A program made the position numbers and the translations under genes. The notes under the pieces were generated by a model. The model did not search any database. It saw nothing but the letters and a program-made list of their open reading frames with translations, and was not told where the DNA came from. Below, in pieces: positions 1 through 12,221 of a stretch of 64,000 nucleotides of DNA (within the stretch, counting starts at the first letter, position 1; every line of letters starts with the position of its first letter). Source of the DNA: Escarpia spicata (Eukaryota; Annelida; Polychaeta; Sabellida; Siboglinidae); assembly GCA_963995525.1 (NCBI GenBank), contig OZ023213.1, positions 15,457,533-15,521,532 of the forward strand, written 5' to 3'.

Positions 1-540
1 ATTGACGTCATATAAAACGAGGTCTGGAACACGAAGTCTGAAGAATAATGACTAAAAAGGCATGTCGCACAGAAGGACACAATGAAAAGGCTCCTAATAA
101 ATTAAGTAGCTGTCAAAGCATACACAAGATATGACAGAACACAGAACTATAGTATAGAGTATCACGGCATATTATTAATGTTGTTTCGAGGTACAACGTG
201 GTGAGTGAACCATAATTGCGGAGTGACAAGTAAGTACGATTTTTTTGTAGTTTATCAAGCTTATCAATTAGCCTAATAAAATTGCTTCGAATTTATTCTA
301 GTTTGTGTTGTCGCAGATTAAAATAAAATGTATTTGTAGTTTTCGGGTTTTTCATGACAACTAAACGAATGGGTTTTAGTCATTTAGTTACTAATTTTGA
401 AAATTACTTTTCTGCGTCAACCTTTTCAAAAGATGCCCGCCGTTTTCAACAAAATATCAGTTTGTCAAATAAACAATTAACAACTAGACAAGTGTTGACA
501 TAAAATTTAAAAAAATATCCAATTTGCAACAAAAATGCAC
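1..540 (+). repeat. R1 interspersed repeat, copy 1 (cut by window start)
   Basis: AT-rich non-coding sequence that recurs at 12222-13380, 13806-14710 and 60061-60905, and inverted at about 40820-41470. It opens with a TGACGTCA palindrome and ends at a GTGC-rich microsatellite followed by LINE-tail debris; the same order is seen in the other direct copies. No open frame. It is probably the untranslated part of a retroelement or a composite repeat; the family is not recognised. Confidence 0.75.
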
Positions 541-655
541 TGAAGTATCATTTGTTCAGTTAGTGTAGGGTCTCTGTGCGTGCGTGCGGGCGTGCGTGCG
601 TGCGTGCGGGCGTGCGTACGGGCGTGGGTGCGAGCGTAGGTGCGTGCTAAAGGTC
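541..655 (+). repeat. GTGCGTGC-type microsatellite
   Basis: Imperfect run of GTGC units with interspersed GGGC. The same position in sister copies (13385-13497, 60905-60960) is also a GTGC run of different length, so this is a microsatellite that belongs to the repeat family and varies in length. Confidence 0.85.
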
Positions 656-1125
656 TACAGAGCGATTGTCACAACATCATTTCTCTACGCGAGTGAGAAA
701 TGGACCGTGTACCAGCGCTGTGCCAAGAGATTAAACCACTAAGACGCAGGACAAAGTACCAGACACTGAGGTGCTAGCCCAGGCTGGCTTACTAAGTGTA
801 AACATCATGTTGAATCAGGCACAGTTAAGATGGGCTGGCCACGTGCTCAGAATGCCAGACACCTATGCCAAAGAAGTTGTTCTCCTGTTAGCTGTCAATC
901 GGAACACGCTCTCGTTCAGAAAAAAGAAACGATATAATCACAAACAGAAGACATCCATCAAGAACTGTATTATGGACCCTGGCTGTTGGGAGAGGACAGC
1001 ATATAATCGACCAACTTGAAGCACCGAAACCATAGCCGCTGCTGTGTCTTTTGAACACTGTCATGTTACTGAGGCCAAGAGGAGACGAAGCAAGAGAAAG
1101 TGTCGACAAAGTGAAAATTGACAAT
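656..1125 (+). pseudogene. Non-LTR retrotransposon reverse-transcriptase C-terminal tail, degenerate
   Basis: The longest open piece (771-1019) reads VLAQAGLLS... then QLRWAGHVLRMPD, KKRYNHK and CWERTAYNRPT. This is the well-known tail of many invertebrate LINE ORF2 proteins (QLRWAGHV.RMPD ... KKRYKD ... WE..A.DR). Upstream, out of frame, AIVTTSFLYASEKWTVYQR matches the part that normally precedes it. Frames are interrupted and no catalytic RT motifs remain, so it is dead. Relatives lie at 11815-12090, 13498-13805, 61000-61420 and inverted at about 42600-42780. Confidence 0.8.
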
Positions 1126-1485
1126 GATAAAAATATTGTCTTCTTCGCTTCGCGAAGGGCGTCATCTGCAGTGATTACAATGTTTATTGATTTGTATGCG
1201 CGATTTGCCGACAGCTTATAACGTTGTTTATACGATCATTGTCAAAATGTAATTTGTAAAATTGCATTCCCCAAACCATTTTGCTAGTGCTTCCGTGCTG
1301 ACTAGCGTGCTAGAAGACACAAAAGAGCCGCTTTCCGACCACACATTCGTGTATGTCATACAACTGTTTCCAACAAAATACGACTCAAACATTTCTACTT
1401 TTTCATGGCTTTAACTTCTGTGAAGTATTCGGGTTTTTGGTGACAAGTGGACGAACGGGATTTCGTCATTAGGTTACTAAATTAC

Positions 1486-1486
<1 letters not shown>
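1126..1486 (+). repeat. Non-coding repeat following the LINE tail
   Basis: This stretch is shared with 61420-61785, with weaker relatives at 4140-4480, 4860-4990, 7080-7350 and inverted near 42140-42590. It has a recognisable core around TTCCGTGCTG and a phrase about mismatched ACACATTCGTGTATGTCATA. No coding potential is seen. Confidence 0.6.

Positions 1487-1557
<71 letters not shown>
1487..1557 (+). repeat. (CA)n microsatellite
   Basis: Near-perfect CA dinucleotide run of about 70 bases. The equivalent place in the distal copy (61785-61806) has only about 20 bases, showing length change since duplication. Confidence 0.95.
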
Positions 1558-1561
<4 letters not shown>

Positions 1562-1677
1562 TACTACATACACGTATACTTTCATACATATGTACATACA
1601 TACATACGTACATACATAGTACATACGTACGTATGTGTTGGTGTGTGTATGTATGTATGTAAGTATATGTGTACGTG

Positions 1678-1998
1678 GAGCGCAGTAGTGCAGCTGTAAG
1701 AGCTCCGGCTTCTCGACTGAGAGAACGCGGGTTCGAATCATATGCGGCGGTTTCAAACCTTGGGCATGTTCATTAACTTTACATTGCTTGAGTTCACTCA
1801 GCTGTATGAATGAGTAACTGGCAGTAGACAGTGGTGGTTATTTATGTACGAATAATTGCAGCGTAACTTAATACTTGTCACAGAAGTCGAGATGTTGTTT
1901 TTGTTTGAAAAGGTCTGCTAGGGAGTATAGTGTAAAGCGCTTTGAACTGTCCTGAGGACTGGATACTGCGGTATATAAGAACTTACTTTTACTTTTAC
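1678..1998 (+). mobile_element. tRNA-derived SINE
   Basis: The head has an RNA polymerase III box A-like TAGTGCAGCTG at 1686-1696 and a box B GGTTCGAATC at 1730-1739, spaced as in a tRNA. A body follows, then a tail with AAAGCGCTTTGAACT and GGTATATAAGAACTT. That is the kind of 3' hairpin shared by many SINEs mobilised by CR1/L2-type LINEs. It ends in a microsatellite. A second copy is at 61929-62250. It is not a functional tRNA gene because there is no 3' acceptor pairing. Confidence 0.7.
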
Positions 1999-2665
<667 letters not shown>

Positions 2666-3750
2666 TAGTGCATAACCATATTTCGATTTACCCTCAATGC
2701 CCCAAATTTGATATGTTCACGTTACCACCGAATAGAAACATAAACCAATCAAGTTGTCACGATGTGGTGTTTAGTACTTAACATGGGTTGGTAGTGTATA
2801 TAAAAGATTACAGTTGGGGTTACCCTGTACGGCTACTGACGGCTGGCTAGTGCCTACGCAATAATGTGAATGCTCTGGGGAGGTAGCATAGGGTCAGATT
2901 TCAAATGTCTGAGGAAACTGTCATTACAGTTAGGGTAGACAGGTAGGAAAATAGAATCTAACGTTTAATAATTATAGAAAGGGTAGGCAGTTGTACATGT
3001 ATAGTATCTGTGGTACGGGTGAAAATTTAGAGGGTATAATTTTATAGCGTATAGGAATGTCGAAATAATAAAAATCTATGTTCATGTTGAATTATTGTAT
3101 TACCTATTGAGCGGTGAATATATTTGTTTGTGCTGCCGCATTAGAAGAGGTCACATAACAGATTCAAAAATATGGTTAATTAACTGAGGTTAGGCAAGGA
3201 TAGAACTCAGCAGTCCAGAGTGATCCACAGACAGTACGATATAACCTGGTCTTCTCTGTAATGAGAAATTATTACTGTGTGGTTATAAAACCCAGACCTC
3301 GAAGCCATTCTGAGCGGTTGCTTAGACGATGATATATTGCGTTCATGTATAGTATAGAAGAGATCACAGGAGTGTCGGGTCGGTGCGACGGCCAGCTATA
3401 CTTCAAGCTCGTTCGTGCGAACGATGGGTCTTTTGCGCAACAGCCAACGCCTAGATGGTACCCGAGGTCAGGCTAAATTCACGCGGGGAAAAAGAAATTC
3501 AGTTGGTCGGAAATGCATTGACACCCGAACGTAGCGAACCGTCGGAGGATCGTAGTGTTGACTGCCGTGACGACCAAGGGTATTGTTGAACCTAAACATT
3601 GTACAGTTATATTTATTATATGACGAAAGAGCATCTTATAGAGAATTCGATATGTAACAGCGCTCTTATAACCTCACAGGGTTGATAGCAGAAGAGGGTC
3701 TTTACTTTATAATTTTTTTTAAATGTTAGACAGTGTGATAGAACGTCGCA
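2666..3750 (+). other. Non-coding block duplicated at the far end of the window
   Basis: This block is repeated at 62916-64000 with high identity and the same orientation (offset 60250). A TATAAAAG-like box at about 2799 and an AATAAAAAT near 3067 could be promoter and poly(A) signals of a retroelement LTR, and TGGTACCCGAGG at about 3456 could be a primer-binding site. However, I find no matching second LTR or gag/pol, so no element is called. No gene is seen. Confidence 0.5.
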
Positions 3751-4605
3751 GTAAACGGATGTTTGGAAACATGGAGGCTTATGTTCCCGGGAATTCCCGT
3801 TATAGATTAAGAGTGTGTGGGAGGCTGACAAGTCTTCCTCTAGAAATTTTGTATATTACTAGTTTTGTTATTTGGTGTGGGATGAATACATTTTGAAATT
3901 GGTACCTTGTATAAATGTGTTATTGAATTCCACTATCCCTGAACCCAAAATCTATTACAAGTTCGTCTCACCTGGCGGATCTTCACATTTGTATAGGGCG
4001 TATATGTTGCGGACTAGGTATATACTTTATTATCAAATGTATCTGTTGTGGTATTTCACTTGATGATTAGTTATAATAATGAAATTAGTGTACGATGTAT
4101 GCCAAAAGTGAAAACATGCAGGATGTAGCACACTAGTATCTACGCATTGTAAAATGTTTATTTAAAATTGCATTCGACAACCCGGTCACTTTGATCGTTT
4201 TTTTTAACGATTCCGTGCTGCAAGATATAAAGACCTGCTTAACGATCAGTGTGTGTCATAAAACTGTATCTGATATCAATTAGTGTAACATTTCTATCAT
4301 TTTTTTTTGTGGCTTTAACTTCTCTTATGTCGACGAGTTTTTTCACGGTAAAATTGAAAAGGTTTTTTTTTACTCGTGTAGTTTCTAAAACACAACATTA
4401 TTTGTTTGGCGCAACCTTTTCAGGTGCCTTGGCTGTGCTGGCATATCACGAAAAGATCAATTAGTCAAAACATCAATTCACCTAGTCTAGATGTGCCATA
4501 TAGTTATGGAAAATAGCACATTTGCAAAATGGCACATGCATTAAAATTATCACTCAGAAGGTTCAAGGAACTAGGATTTGTAGCTAGTGTGTGTGTGCGT
4601 GTGTG

Positions 4606-4639
<34 letters not shown>

Positions 4640-4999
4640 CGTGTGCGTGTGCGTGTGCGTGTGCGTGTGCGTGTGCGTGTGCGTGTGCGTGTGCGTGTGT
4701 GTGTGTGTGCGTGTATGCGTGGGTGCGTGTATGCGTGGGTGCGTGGATGCGTGGATGCGTGTATGCGTGGATGCGTGTATGTGAAATTCCTTTTGAAAAT
4801 TAGTTATAATAATTCAATTTGGGTACGACGTATGCCAAAAATTTTTTAATGTTGGATGGATTACACTGGTATCAAGGCATTGTAAAATGAGTACTTAAAA
4901 TTGCGTTCAGTAACCCTTTCACATTGATCGTTTTGTTAACGATTCCGTGCTGAGGAGCGTGCAAAAAGAGATGAAAGACCCGCTTAATACACCACATCG
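3751..4999 (+). other. Non-coding DNA with repeat fragments and a GT/GTGC microsatellite
   Basis: AT-rich sequence without a supportable gene. 4140-4480 and 4860-4990 are diverged copies of the repeat seen at 1230-1440. 4585-4790 is a GT run grading into (GTGTGC)n and then GCGTGTAT/GCGTGGGT units. Confidence 0.7.
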
Positions 5000-5346
5000 C
5001 ACCGGGCCTAAAGAAAGTGCAGTGGCTTCCCGTGAAGCAACGCATTCATTACGCAATTCTGCTACTGACGTTTCGTGCTCAACACGGACTGGCACCAGCT
5101 TACATCACCGACCTACTCCATGAACAAAGAGCTACTCGAGTATTGCGTTCGGCTACAAACAATGACTTGTATGTGCCACCATCTCGCAGCCGATATAGCG
5201 ACACAACTTTCTCGGTATCTGCTCCACGACTGTGGAATTCACTTCCAAATGAGATGTTGCCTTGTGACTTTCAAAAGATTTGTACATGTTTTATACTACT
5301 ATTACACAATGTCTTTACTTATTTATTATCATTATACCTTTACTGA
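5000..5346 (+). pseudogene. LINE reverse-transcriptase C-terminal fragment (different family from the WAGHV tail)
   Basis: The frame from 5017 reads LQWLPVKQRIHYAILLLTF, then GLAPAYITDLL, LRSATNNDLYVPPSRS and FSVSAPRLWNSLP. This is the classic C-terminal region of CR1/L2/Jockey-type reverse transcriptases (LPV..RI.YK ... AP.YL..LL ... LRS ... L.VP ... F...AP.LWN.LP). The palm domain and everything upstream are absent, so this is a 5'-truncated, dead insertion. The AT-rich end after 5350 may be its 3' untranslated region. Confidence 0.85.
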
Positions 5347-5349
5347 TTA

Positions 5350-8300
5350 TCTTTGTATAACTTATTTTTTAATTTGTTTATATATTATTATTATTACTTA
5401 TTTTTAACTAATTTAAATTTAATTAATGTTATGTAACTTATTAATGTTTTGCATTAACATTCTTTTTCTGCGACAAACTTTTGAAAAGGTGATTGGTAGT
5501 GCTGGCATATCACGAAAAGATCAGCTAACCAAAACATCCATGCATCTAGTCTAGAGGTGGCATGGAGTTAGAGAATAGAGCACATTTGCAAAATAACACA
5601 TGCATTAAAATTATCACTCAGAAGGTTCATGGTACTGGGACTAATAGCTGACCTATGAATGTATGTATATATGTATGTATGCATGTATGCATGCATGTAT
5701 GTATGTACGTACTTACTTATGTACGTACGCATGTATGTATGTATGTGTGTGTGTACGTGTGTACGTATGTATGTATGTATACATGTGTAGAAGGTACTAT
5801 AGTTAAACACTATAGTTGTCATAGAGCTGCCACACTGTGGCAGGTATTTTGTAAAAGGGTATACTTGACACATCAGCCATCAAGAGATTGAAGCGTCAAC
5901 CTGGGCAGAATCCTGGCACTGGTTGGTAAAGCCACATGTTTTTACATAGACCCTGCTATTAACAGCATTACACCTTTTACAGGTAGGTTACATTATTTAC
6001 CTTTCTGTTATTGTAAACTAAAAGTGCATAGTCTACTTATATGTTATTTTGAAATACAGGTGGCGTTTAATTGTTACTCTGCTATTACTCCTTTGACCAG
6101 GTGTGGAGTTGTAGCGATTCTCTCGAACAACCGAGCTGAGCAGACCGCGAGACATGCATGGACGTATGTGGGTATGCGTGTGCATGTAGGCGTATATGCA
6201 TGCAGGTATGCATGTTGGTCATTGCCACGTTTTTGTATAGTTTCAGTGTCCAAAATGTTTGATTTGTTCACGTTGCCACGAAATATAAAAACAATCAACT
6301 GTTTGCACATAATTCATTTTGCGAACCATATATACATTTAGGTAGTTACGAAACTGAAATTAGATCATCACATATGCCTAAATGGCCTAATGCAGGATGG
6401 ATTACGCCGATACTAAGGCAAGCAAGCATCGTGACATCAGCAAATGAACAAGTTATACAAATTATGAAGCACATCATGCGAATCCTTCTTGGAAACGCAA
6501 TTTACATCAATTGTAATCTTTCAAATGTGTTATTTAAGAGAGCAACGATATATGACAACATGTTGATATTTTATGGTCATACTAACGTTCTTAGAAATTA
6601 AATATGCAATTAGTCAATTTGTAAATTATTCCAAATGCACCGTTGTGACAAACCGAACATATTTTACATTTTTTCTAAACAAATATACGTCAACTGAGAA
6701 CCACAATACAACTCAATATTGCTATTTGGCAACCATTAATCTATATCATGTGGAAAATACAAATGCATGCACAATGAACAATGTTAATCGGGTGTCTTAC
6801 AGTATGATATATGCAACTATTATTTACCAAATATTTCCCACAAGAACAACAAAGGATTTATTTGTATTCATCTGCGGTGATTATCGTTTGCTTAAAGAAA
6901 TGTGTTTCTGGTGTTTGTCGACGACTAGTAACTTCGTTTGAACAAGACATCTAGAAGTACTATATTCTTTTATTTTCTAAATGTCTTATGTGATTTATAT
7001 ATCGTGTTATGTTACAGCTTGATAAGTTTACTCAATTATTATTAAGAATGTGCAGTTAGGACTGTTATTAGATTGCTGTCAAAATGCAGGTTGCAGTTTA
7101 ACATAGCATTCCCTAATTCAATCACATATATCGTTTTCTTAACGCCTTCGTCATTGCGAGCGCCATAAACAAGAAGAAAGACCAGCTTATAGATCATGCC
7201 ACAAAAAAGACATAGACATGTCAAATCTTTTTCACACACCCACAAAGACATAGATATGTCAAGTCTTTTTCGTGGTTTACCTGTATGAAGTATTACTGTT
7301 TTCCATGACAAACAGCAGCACTATTTTCATGCCAGGAGATGATGACGTAAATGGAAAGAAACCTAGTCAAAACACTGATAGTAAACTAACCTAGTGGTGT
7401 AATGTAGTTAGAAAAAAATCACGCTTGCAAAATTCAAACACACTTAAATTATCTCTCAGTTGGTACAACGGCATTGGGTCCATGTTGACATTAGCACACG
7501 GCGGCCAACGCTAAGCCATTCCCAAGAAGAGAAATGATGTTCATAAATGATAGAGCTACATTTAGTTAACTATATATACATCGCGTTAGCGCACACGCAT
7601 GCACGCACGCACACACACATTACACATATGTACACACACGTCAATGTAGATGTATTGTGAGAATCATATCTGGAGGAACCAACTCTAAATAAGTGTATGC
7701 AAATTATAGAGGCATAGGGGAGATCCAGTGTAACAGTGAATCAGTGGCTATTTATAGAAATTTGTACCTGGGAATCCCAGAATGATGCTGTTAATTTATA
7801 TCTCTAGGCAATCCCCATCTAAATTACTGCGTTCATTCGAGACAGATTTCGCTAGTGGCGAATAGCAACGTACGTTATGTTTTTTATGTTTTTAATATCA
7901 AAACTAAAATGTTATTACTCTATTGTTTTGTGATTTAGTGCGAATCATCCAGAAATAGGAAACCAAGCACCTGTTACTAAATGTAGGGATGTATCATGAA
8001 TTTAACGAACATGTGCTCTCTCCGCGGCAGACGGCCATTTGTAGAAAACAGTCACGTGTGTTTTGAGTACATTCGGGGTACAGTGATTTGGGGAACACTG
8101 GCTAAATTTGCGAGCCATGCTAATTATGTTACCATTGTAATCGTTCAATCTTTACAATCCCGGACATCATTATATAGTATTACGTTGTTTTGTAATGTAC
8201 ACAAGTTTGCTTAATACTCGTTAATTAAATTATTTGTTTCTCGATGTTTGCCTACAGCCATTAGACACAGCCTGCTATTGTAATGTAAGCATCATATTAC

Positions 8301-8509
8301 AATAATTATAACCCAGAGTATCATGTTTCTAATGCATATTTTATGTGACAGTTAACGAATGAACTTATTTCAGACAATTAAATACAATATTTGATAATAA
8401 TCATTTAGAATATAATGTTTGATTCACAATGCTACGATTTGATTCACTGTGCCCAAGGCGGTGATCCACTTTTCTCTCGTACTGGGGCTCAGTGAATCAA
8501 GACTTTTTT
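5350..8509 (+). other. AT-rich non-coding stretch
   Basis: Nothing in this stretch can be supported as a gene; its open frames are short and show no family signal. 5460-5640 repeats the 4430-4570 sequence. 5650-5790 is a TATG/TACG microsatellite. 7080-7350 resembles the 1230-1440 repeat. 7590-7650 is a short CA/CG-rich microsatellite. Confidence 0.6.
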
Positions 8510-8511
8510 TG

Positions 8512-8866
8512 TCATTGTCAACCCCCTTCAGCAAAATATGGTGGCAATTGGTGGGATATGGAGAAACGTCTTCTACAGACAATAAGTTCATATATCAATT
8601 CCACAATATAAATTAACCGGGCTATCACTAAGCTGGGAAAAATACTTCAAAATAAACTGTCCGATTCACTATGCCTCGGTCTCCCCTACACAGAGTATAT
8701 TTCCACAAACTATTCCCCGATAAAGTCAAAAAACTCAGTGTGAATAATTACAACAAATCGTAAAGCGTGGTGGGAATCGTTAACGTGGGTTACGTTCCCA
8801 AGCTTTTGTGTGTGCAATATTCAGCGTCCAGAGTGACTATGTTTGTTTACATGTTTATAATATTAC

Positions 8867-8965
<99 letters not shown>

Positions 8966-10196
8966 TATGTATATATACGCCCCCAAAGACGGGCATGCTC
9001 GGTTACACGACTTACTTTAAGGTTTGGTTAGTATCCCCATCATATGGTAAAATTAGCTGGTCAATTTCGAAAGGAGGTATTGCACAAAGGGGGTTCTCGC
9101 ACAACGCCTGGTCCCCCTTGGCTACGGCCCTACGTATATATCAATTTCAATTGCAATGTTGATTATATCTTTAACTGGCTCACTGGTGTGTAAAAGTGCG
9201 GTTGTTTGCGTGCCCTTTCGTGTAGTCCGCTGAAGCCGTTATTCGTAACAACTCTTTTTTCAACATAACAAACTTGTCGACATGTCAGGAGGTGCGCCGT
9301 TAAACCAGCGCGACACATTGTACTCTACACTATGGCGTAGTTCGATTGCACGCAACGATTTTACTCGGAACGTTTCTTGCAAGTGTTAACACATACAAAC
9401 ATAAAACGCTAGAACTTGATACAATCTACGTCATGCAGAACATGAGATATATATTATACCTGAGTAACCCCTGGATTGCACGGCGAGAGAAATTACATAT
9501 GTTGGTATTGTCTGTTGAGGGATCGTTCACAGCTGTTGAAATGTGTCTGTTCGTACACGTAGCTGACCGCAGACATCGACATGTGTTAGTGTTATTGGTG
9601 AGCAGAGGGTGGAGGATTTGATGACAATGGCCTGCGATTTAGACCGGTTGAGTATTAGCCCATTGTCGCAGAGCCAGACGTTGACATCTATCAGACACGC
9701 CTCCGTACGCGCGAGTGCTTCTGCGTGATCGGTTGGTGGAAAGTCGACGTACAGTTGAGTGTCGTCAGCGTATACTGTAGATGATGTTGTGTACCATGTT
9801 GTAGGAGAATTTTCGCTAGTGACGCAATGTAAACATTAAATAGTATCGGTCCAAGGACCGACCCTTGTGGAACACCGGTCTTCAGGACACTGATATCCGA
9901 TGTTTCTTTTTTGACGCGTACCACAGACGTTCGGCCATGCAGGTAAGACGCTAGCCAAGCATGTGCTGCACCACAGATGCCATAGATGTGCAGGCGTCGC
10001 AACAGAATAGCGTGGTCAAGTGTGTCGAATGCAGCAGAAAGGTCAAGTAGCACCAGAAGTACACCTGGACTTGCATCAGTCGACAGCGCCACATCGTTGT
10101 GGATGCGCAGAAGCGCTCTCTCGGCGCTATGACGTGGGCGATATGCGCTCTGGTAGACTGGATATACGCTGTTTCCCTCGAGGCTGGCTTACTTTT
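8512..10196 (+). repeat. Tandem duplication, unit 1 (LINE fragment plus flanking repeat)
   Basis: The sequence starting GTCATTGTCAACCCCCTTC at 8512 recurs from 10197, so two units of about 1.69 and 1.62 kb lie head to tail at roughly 98% identity. Most of the length difference is a (GT)n run of about 85 bases at 8876-8962, which is only about 15 bases in unit 2. The unit includes a 200-bp repeat (8983-9180) also found at 46259-46457, and a LINE RT fragment on the minus strand. Confidence 0.9.
9610..10180 (-). pseudogene. LINE reverse-transcriptase palm fragment (CR1/L2-like), copy 1
   Basis: Reading the minus strand, YQSAYRPRHSAERALLRIHND leads into VLLDLSAAFDTLDH (RT motif with catalytic Asp), then GVPQGSVLGPILF (RT motif B). 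After a one-base frame slip comes YADDTQLYV, the catalytic YADD box, followed by NGLILNRSKS. Domain order is correct, but the finger and thumb parts are missing and the frame breaks just before YADD, so it is inactive. The near-identical copy at 11230-11800 shares the same frameshift, so decay predates the tandem duplication. Confidence 0.9.
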
Positions 10197-11818
10197 GTCA
10201 TTGTCAACCCCCTTCAGCAAAATATGGTGGCAATTGGTGGGATATGGAGAAACGTCTTCTACAGACAATAAGTTCATATATCAATTCCACAATATAAATT
10301 AACCGGGCTATCACTAAGCTGGGAAAAATACTTCAAAATAAACTGTCCGATTCACTATGCCTCGGTCTCCCCTACACAGAGTATATTTCCACAAACTATT
10401 CCCCGATAAAGTCAAAAAACTCAGTGTGAATAATTACAACAAATCGTAAAGCGTGGTGGGAATCGTTAACGTGGGTTACGTTCCCAAGCTTTTGTGTGTG
10501 CAATATTCAGCGTCCAGAGTGACTATGTTTGTTTGCATATTTATAATATTACATATATATATATATATCTGTGTGTGTGTGTACGTATGTATATATAAGC
10601 CCCCAAAGACGGGCATGCTCGGTTACACGACATACTTTAAGGTTTGGTTAGTATCCCCATCATATGGTAAAATTAGCTGGTCAATTTCGAAAGGAGGTAT
10701 TGCACAAAGGGGGTTCTCGCACAACGCCTGGTCCCCCTTGGCTACGGCCCTACGTATATATCAATTTCAGTTGCAATGTTGATTATATCTTTAACTGGCT
10801 CACTGGTGTGTAAAAGTGCGGTTGTTTGCGTGCCCTTTCGTGTAGTCCGCTGAAGCCGTTATTCGTAACAACTCTTTTTTCAACATAACAAACTTGTCGA
10901 CATGTCAGGAGGTGCGCCGTTAAACCAGCGCGACACATTGTACTCTACACTATGGCGTAGTTCGATTGCACGCAAAGATTTTACTCGGAACGTTTCTTGC
11001 AAGTGTTAACACATACAAACATAAAACGCTAGAACTTGATACAATCTACGTCATGCAGAACATGAGATATATATTATACCTGAGTAACCCCTGGATTGCA
11101 CGGCGAGAGAAATTACATATGTTGGTATTGTCTGTTGAGGGATCGTTCACAGCTGTTGAAATGTGTCTGTTCGTACACGTAGCTGACCGCAGACATCGAC
11201 ATGTGTTAGTGTTATTGGTGCGCAGAGGGTGGAGGATTTGATGACAATGGCCTGCGATTTAGACCGGTTGAGTATTAGCCCATTGTCGCAGAGCCAGACG
11301 TTGACATCTATCAGACACGCCTCCGTACGCGCGAGTGCTTCTGCGTGATCGGTTGGTGGAAAGTCGACGTACAGTTGAGTGTCGTCAGCGTATACTGTAG
11401 ATGATGTTGTGTACCATGTTGTAGGAGAATTTTCGCTAGTGACGCAATGTAAACATTAAATAGTATCGGTCCAAGGACCGACCCTTGTGGAACACCGGTC
11501 TTCAGGACACTGATCTCCGATGTTTCTTTTTTGACGCGTACCACAGACGTTCGGCCATGCAGGTAAGACGCTAGCCAAGCATGTGCTGCACCACAGATGC
11601 CATAGATGTGCAGGCGTCGCAACAGAATAGCGTGGTCAAGTGTGTCGAATGCAGCAGAAAGGTCAAGTAGCACCAGAAGTACACCTGGACTTGCATCAGT
11701 CGACAGCGCCACATCGTTGTGGATGCGCAGAAGCGCTCTCTCGGCGCTATGACGTGGGCGATATGCACTCTGGTAGACTGGATATACGCTGTTTCCCTCG
11801 AGGCTGGCTTACTTAGTG
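10197..11818 (+). repeat. Tandem duplication, unit 2
   Basis: This is the second unit of the pair described at 8512-10196. It ends at about 11818 where GGCTGGCTTACT, a phrase also present in the WAGHV LINE tail, joins it to a copy of that tail. A few substitutions and a shortened GT run separate it from unit 1. Confidence 0.9.
11230..11800 (-). pseudogene. LINE reverse-transcriptase palm fragment (CR1/L2-like), copy 2
   Basis: This has the same RT motifs as copy 1: LSAAFDTLDH, GVPQGSVLGP, then a frame slip before YADD. It differs by a handful of substitutions, for example one that changes TSDIS to TSEIS. It is inactive. Confidence 0.9.
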
Positions 11819-12221
11819 TAATGTTGAATCAGGCACAGTAGAGATTGGCTGCCCGCGTGCTCAGAAAGCCAGACATACGTGTGCCAAAGAAGTTGTTCTC
11901 CTGTTAGCCGTCAGTCGGAACCCGCTCTCGTGCAGGGAAAAGAAACGATATAATCACAAACAGAAGACATCTATCAAGAACTGTAATATGGACCCTGGCT
12001 GTTGGGAGAGGAAAGCATATGATCGACCAACTTGACGCAACGAAACCACAGCCGCTGCTGTGTCCTTTGAATATTGTCGCGTTGCAGAGGCCACGAGGAC
12101 ACACACACAAGCACGCACGCACGTACGCACACACACACATACATGCATGCATAGATACATATATATATATATATTCATACATGCAAACACACACACATAC
12201 ATACGTACACACACATGCAAA
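11815..12221 (+). pseudogene. LINE WAGHV-type tail remnant plus CA/TA microsatellite
   Basis: A degenerate copy of the 771-1100 tail, with stops where the LRWAGHV phrase should be, followed by a compound CA/CG/TA microsatellite at 12095-12220. The tail starts exactly at the GGCTGGCTTACT junction with the tandem unit. Confidence 0.75.

Noticed and set aside
1680..1755. Functional tRNA gene
   Set aside because: Promoter boxes are present, but no acceptor stem or plausible cloverleaf is seen, and the sequence continues as a SINE body.
2755..3600. LTR retrotransposon (TATA, AATAAA and a possible primer-binding site)
   Set aside because: No second LTR nearby, no gag/pol frame, and no target duplication recognisable. 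The only repeat is the 60-kb-distant block that includes much more sequence.
3616..3831. 71-codon minus-strand frame, and similar short frames in 3.6-8.2 kb
   Set aside because: No homology signal, no splice context and no conservation in the distal copy beyond that expected of a duplicate.
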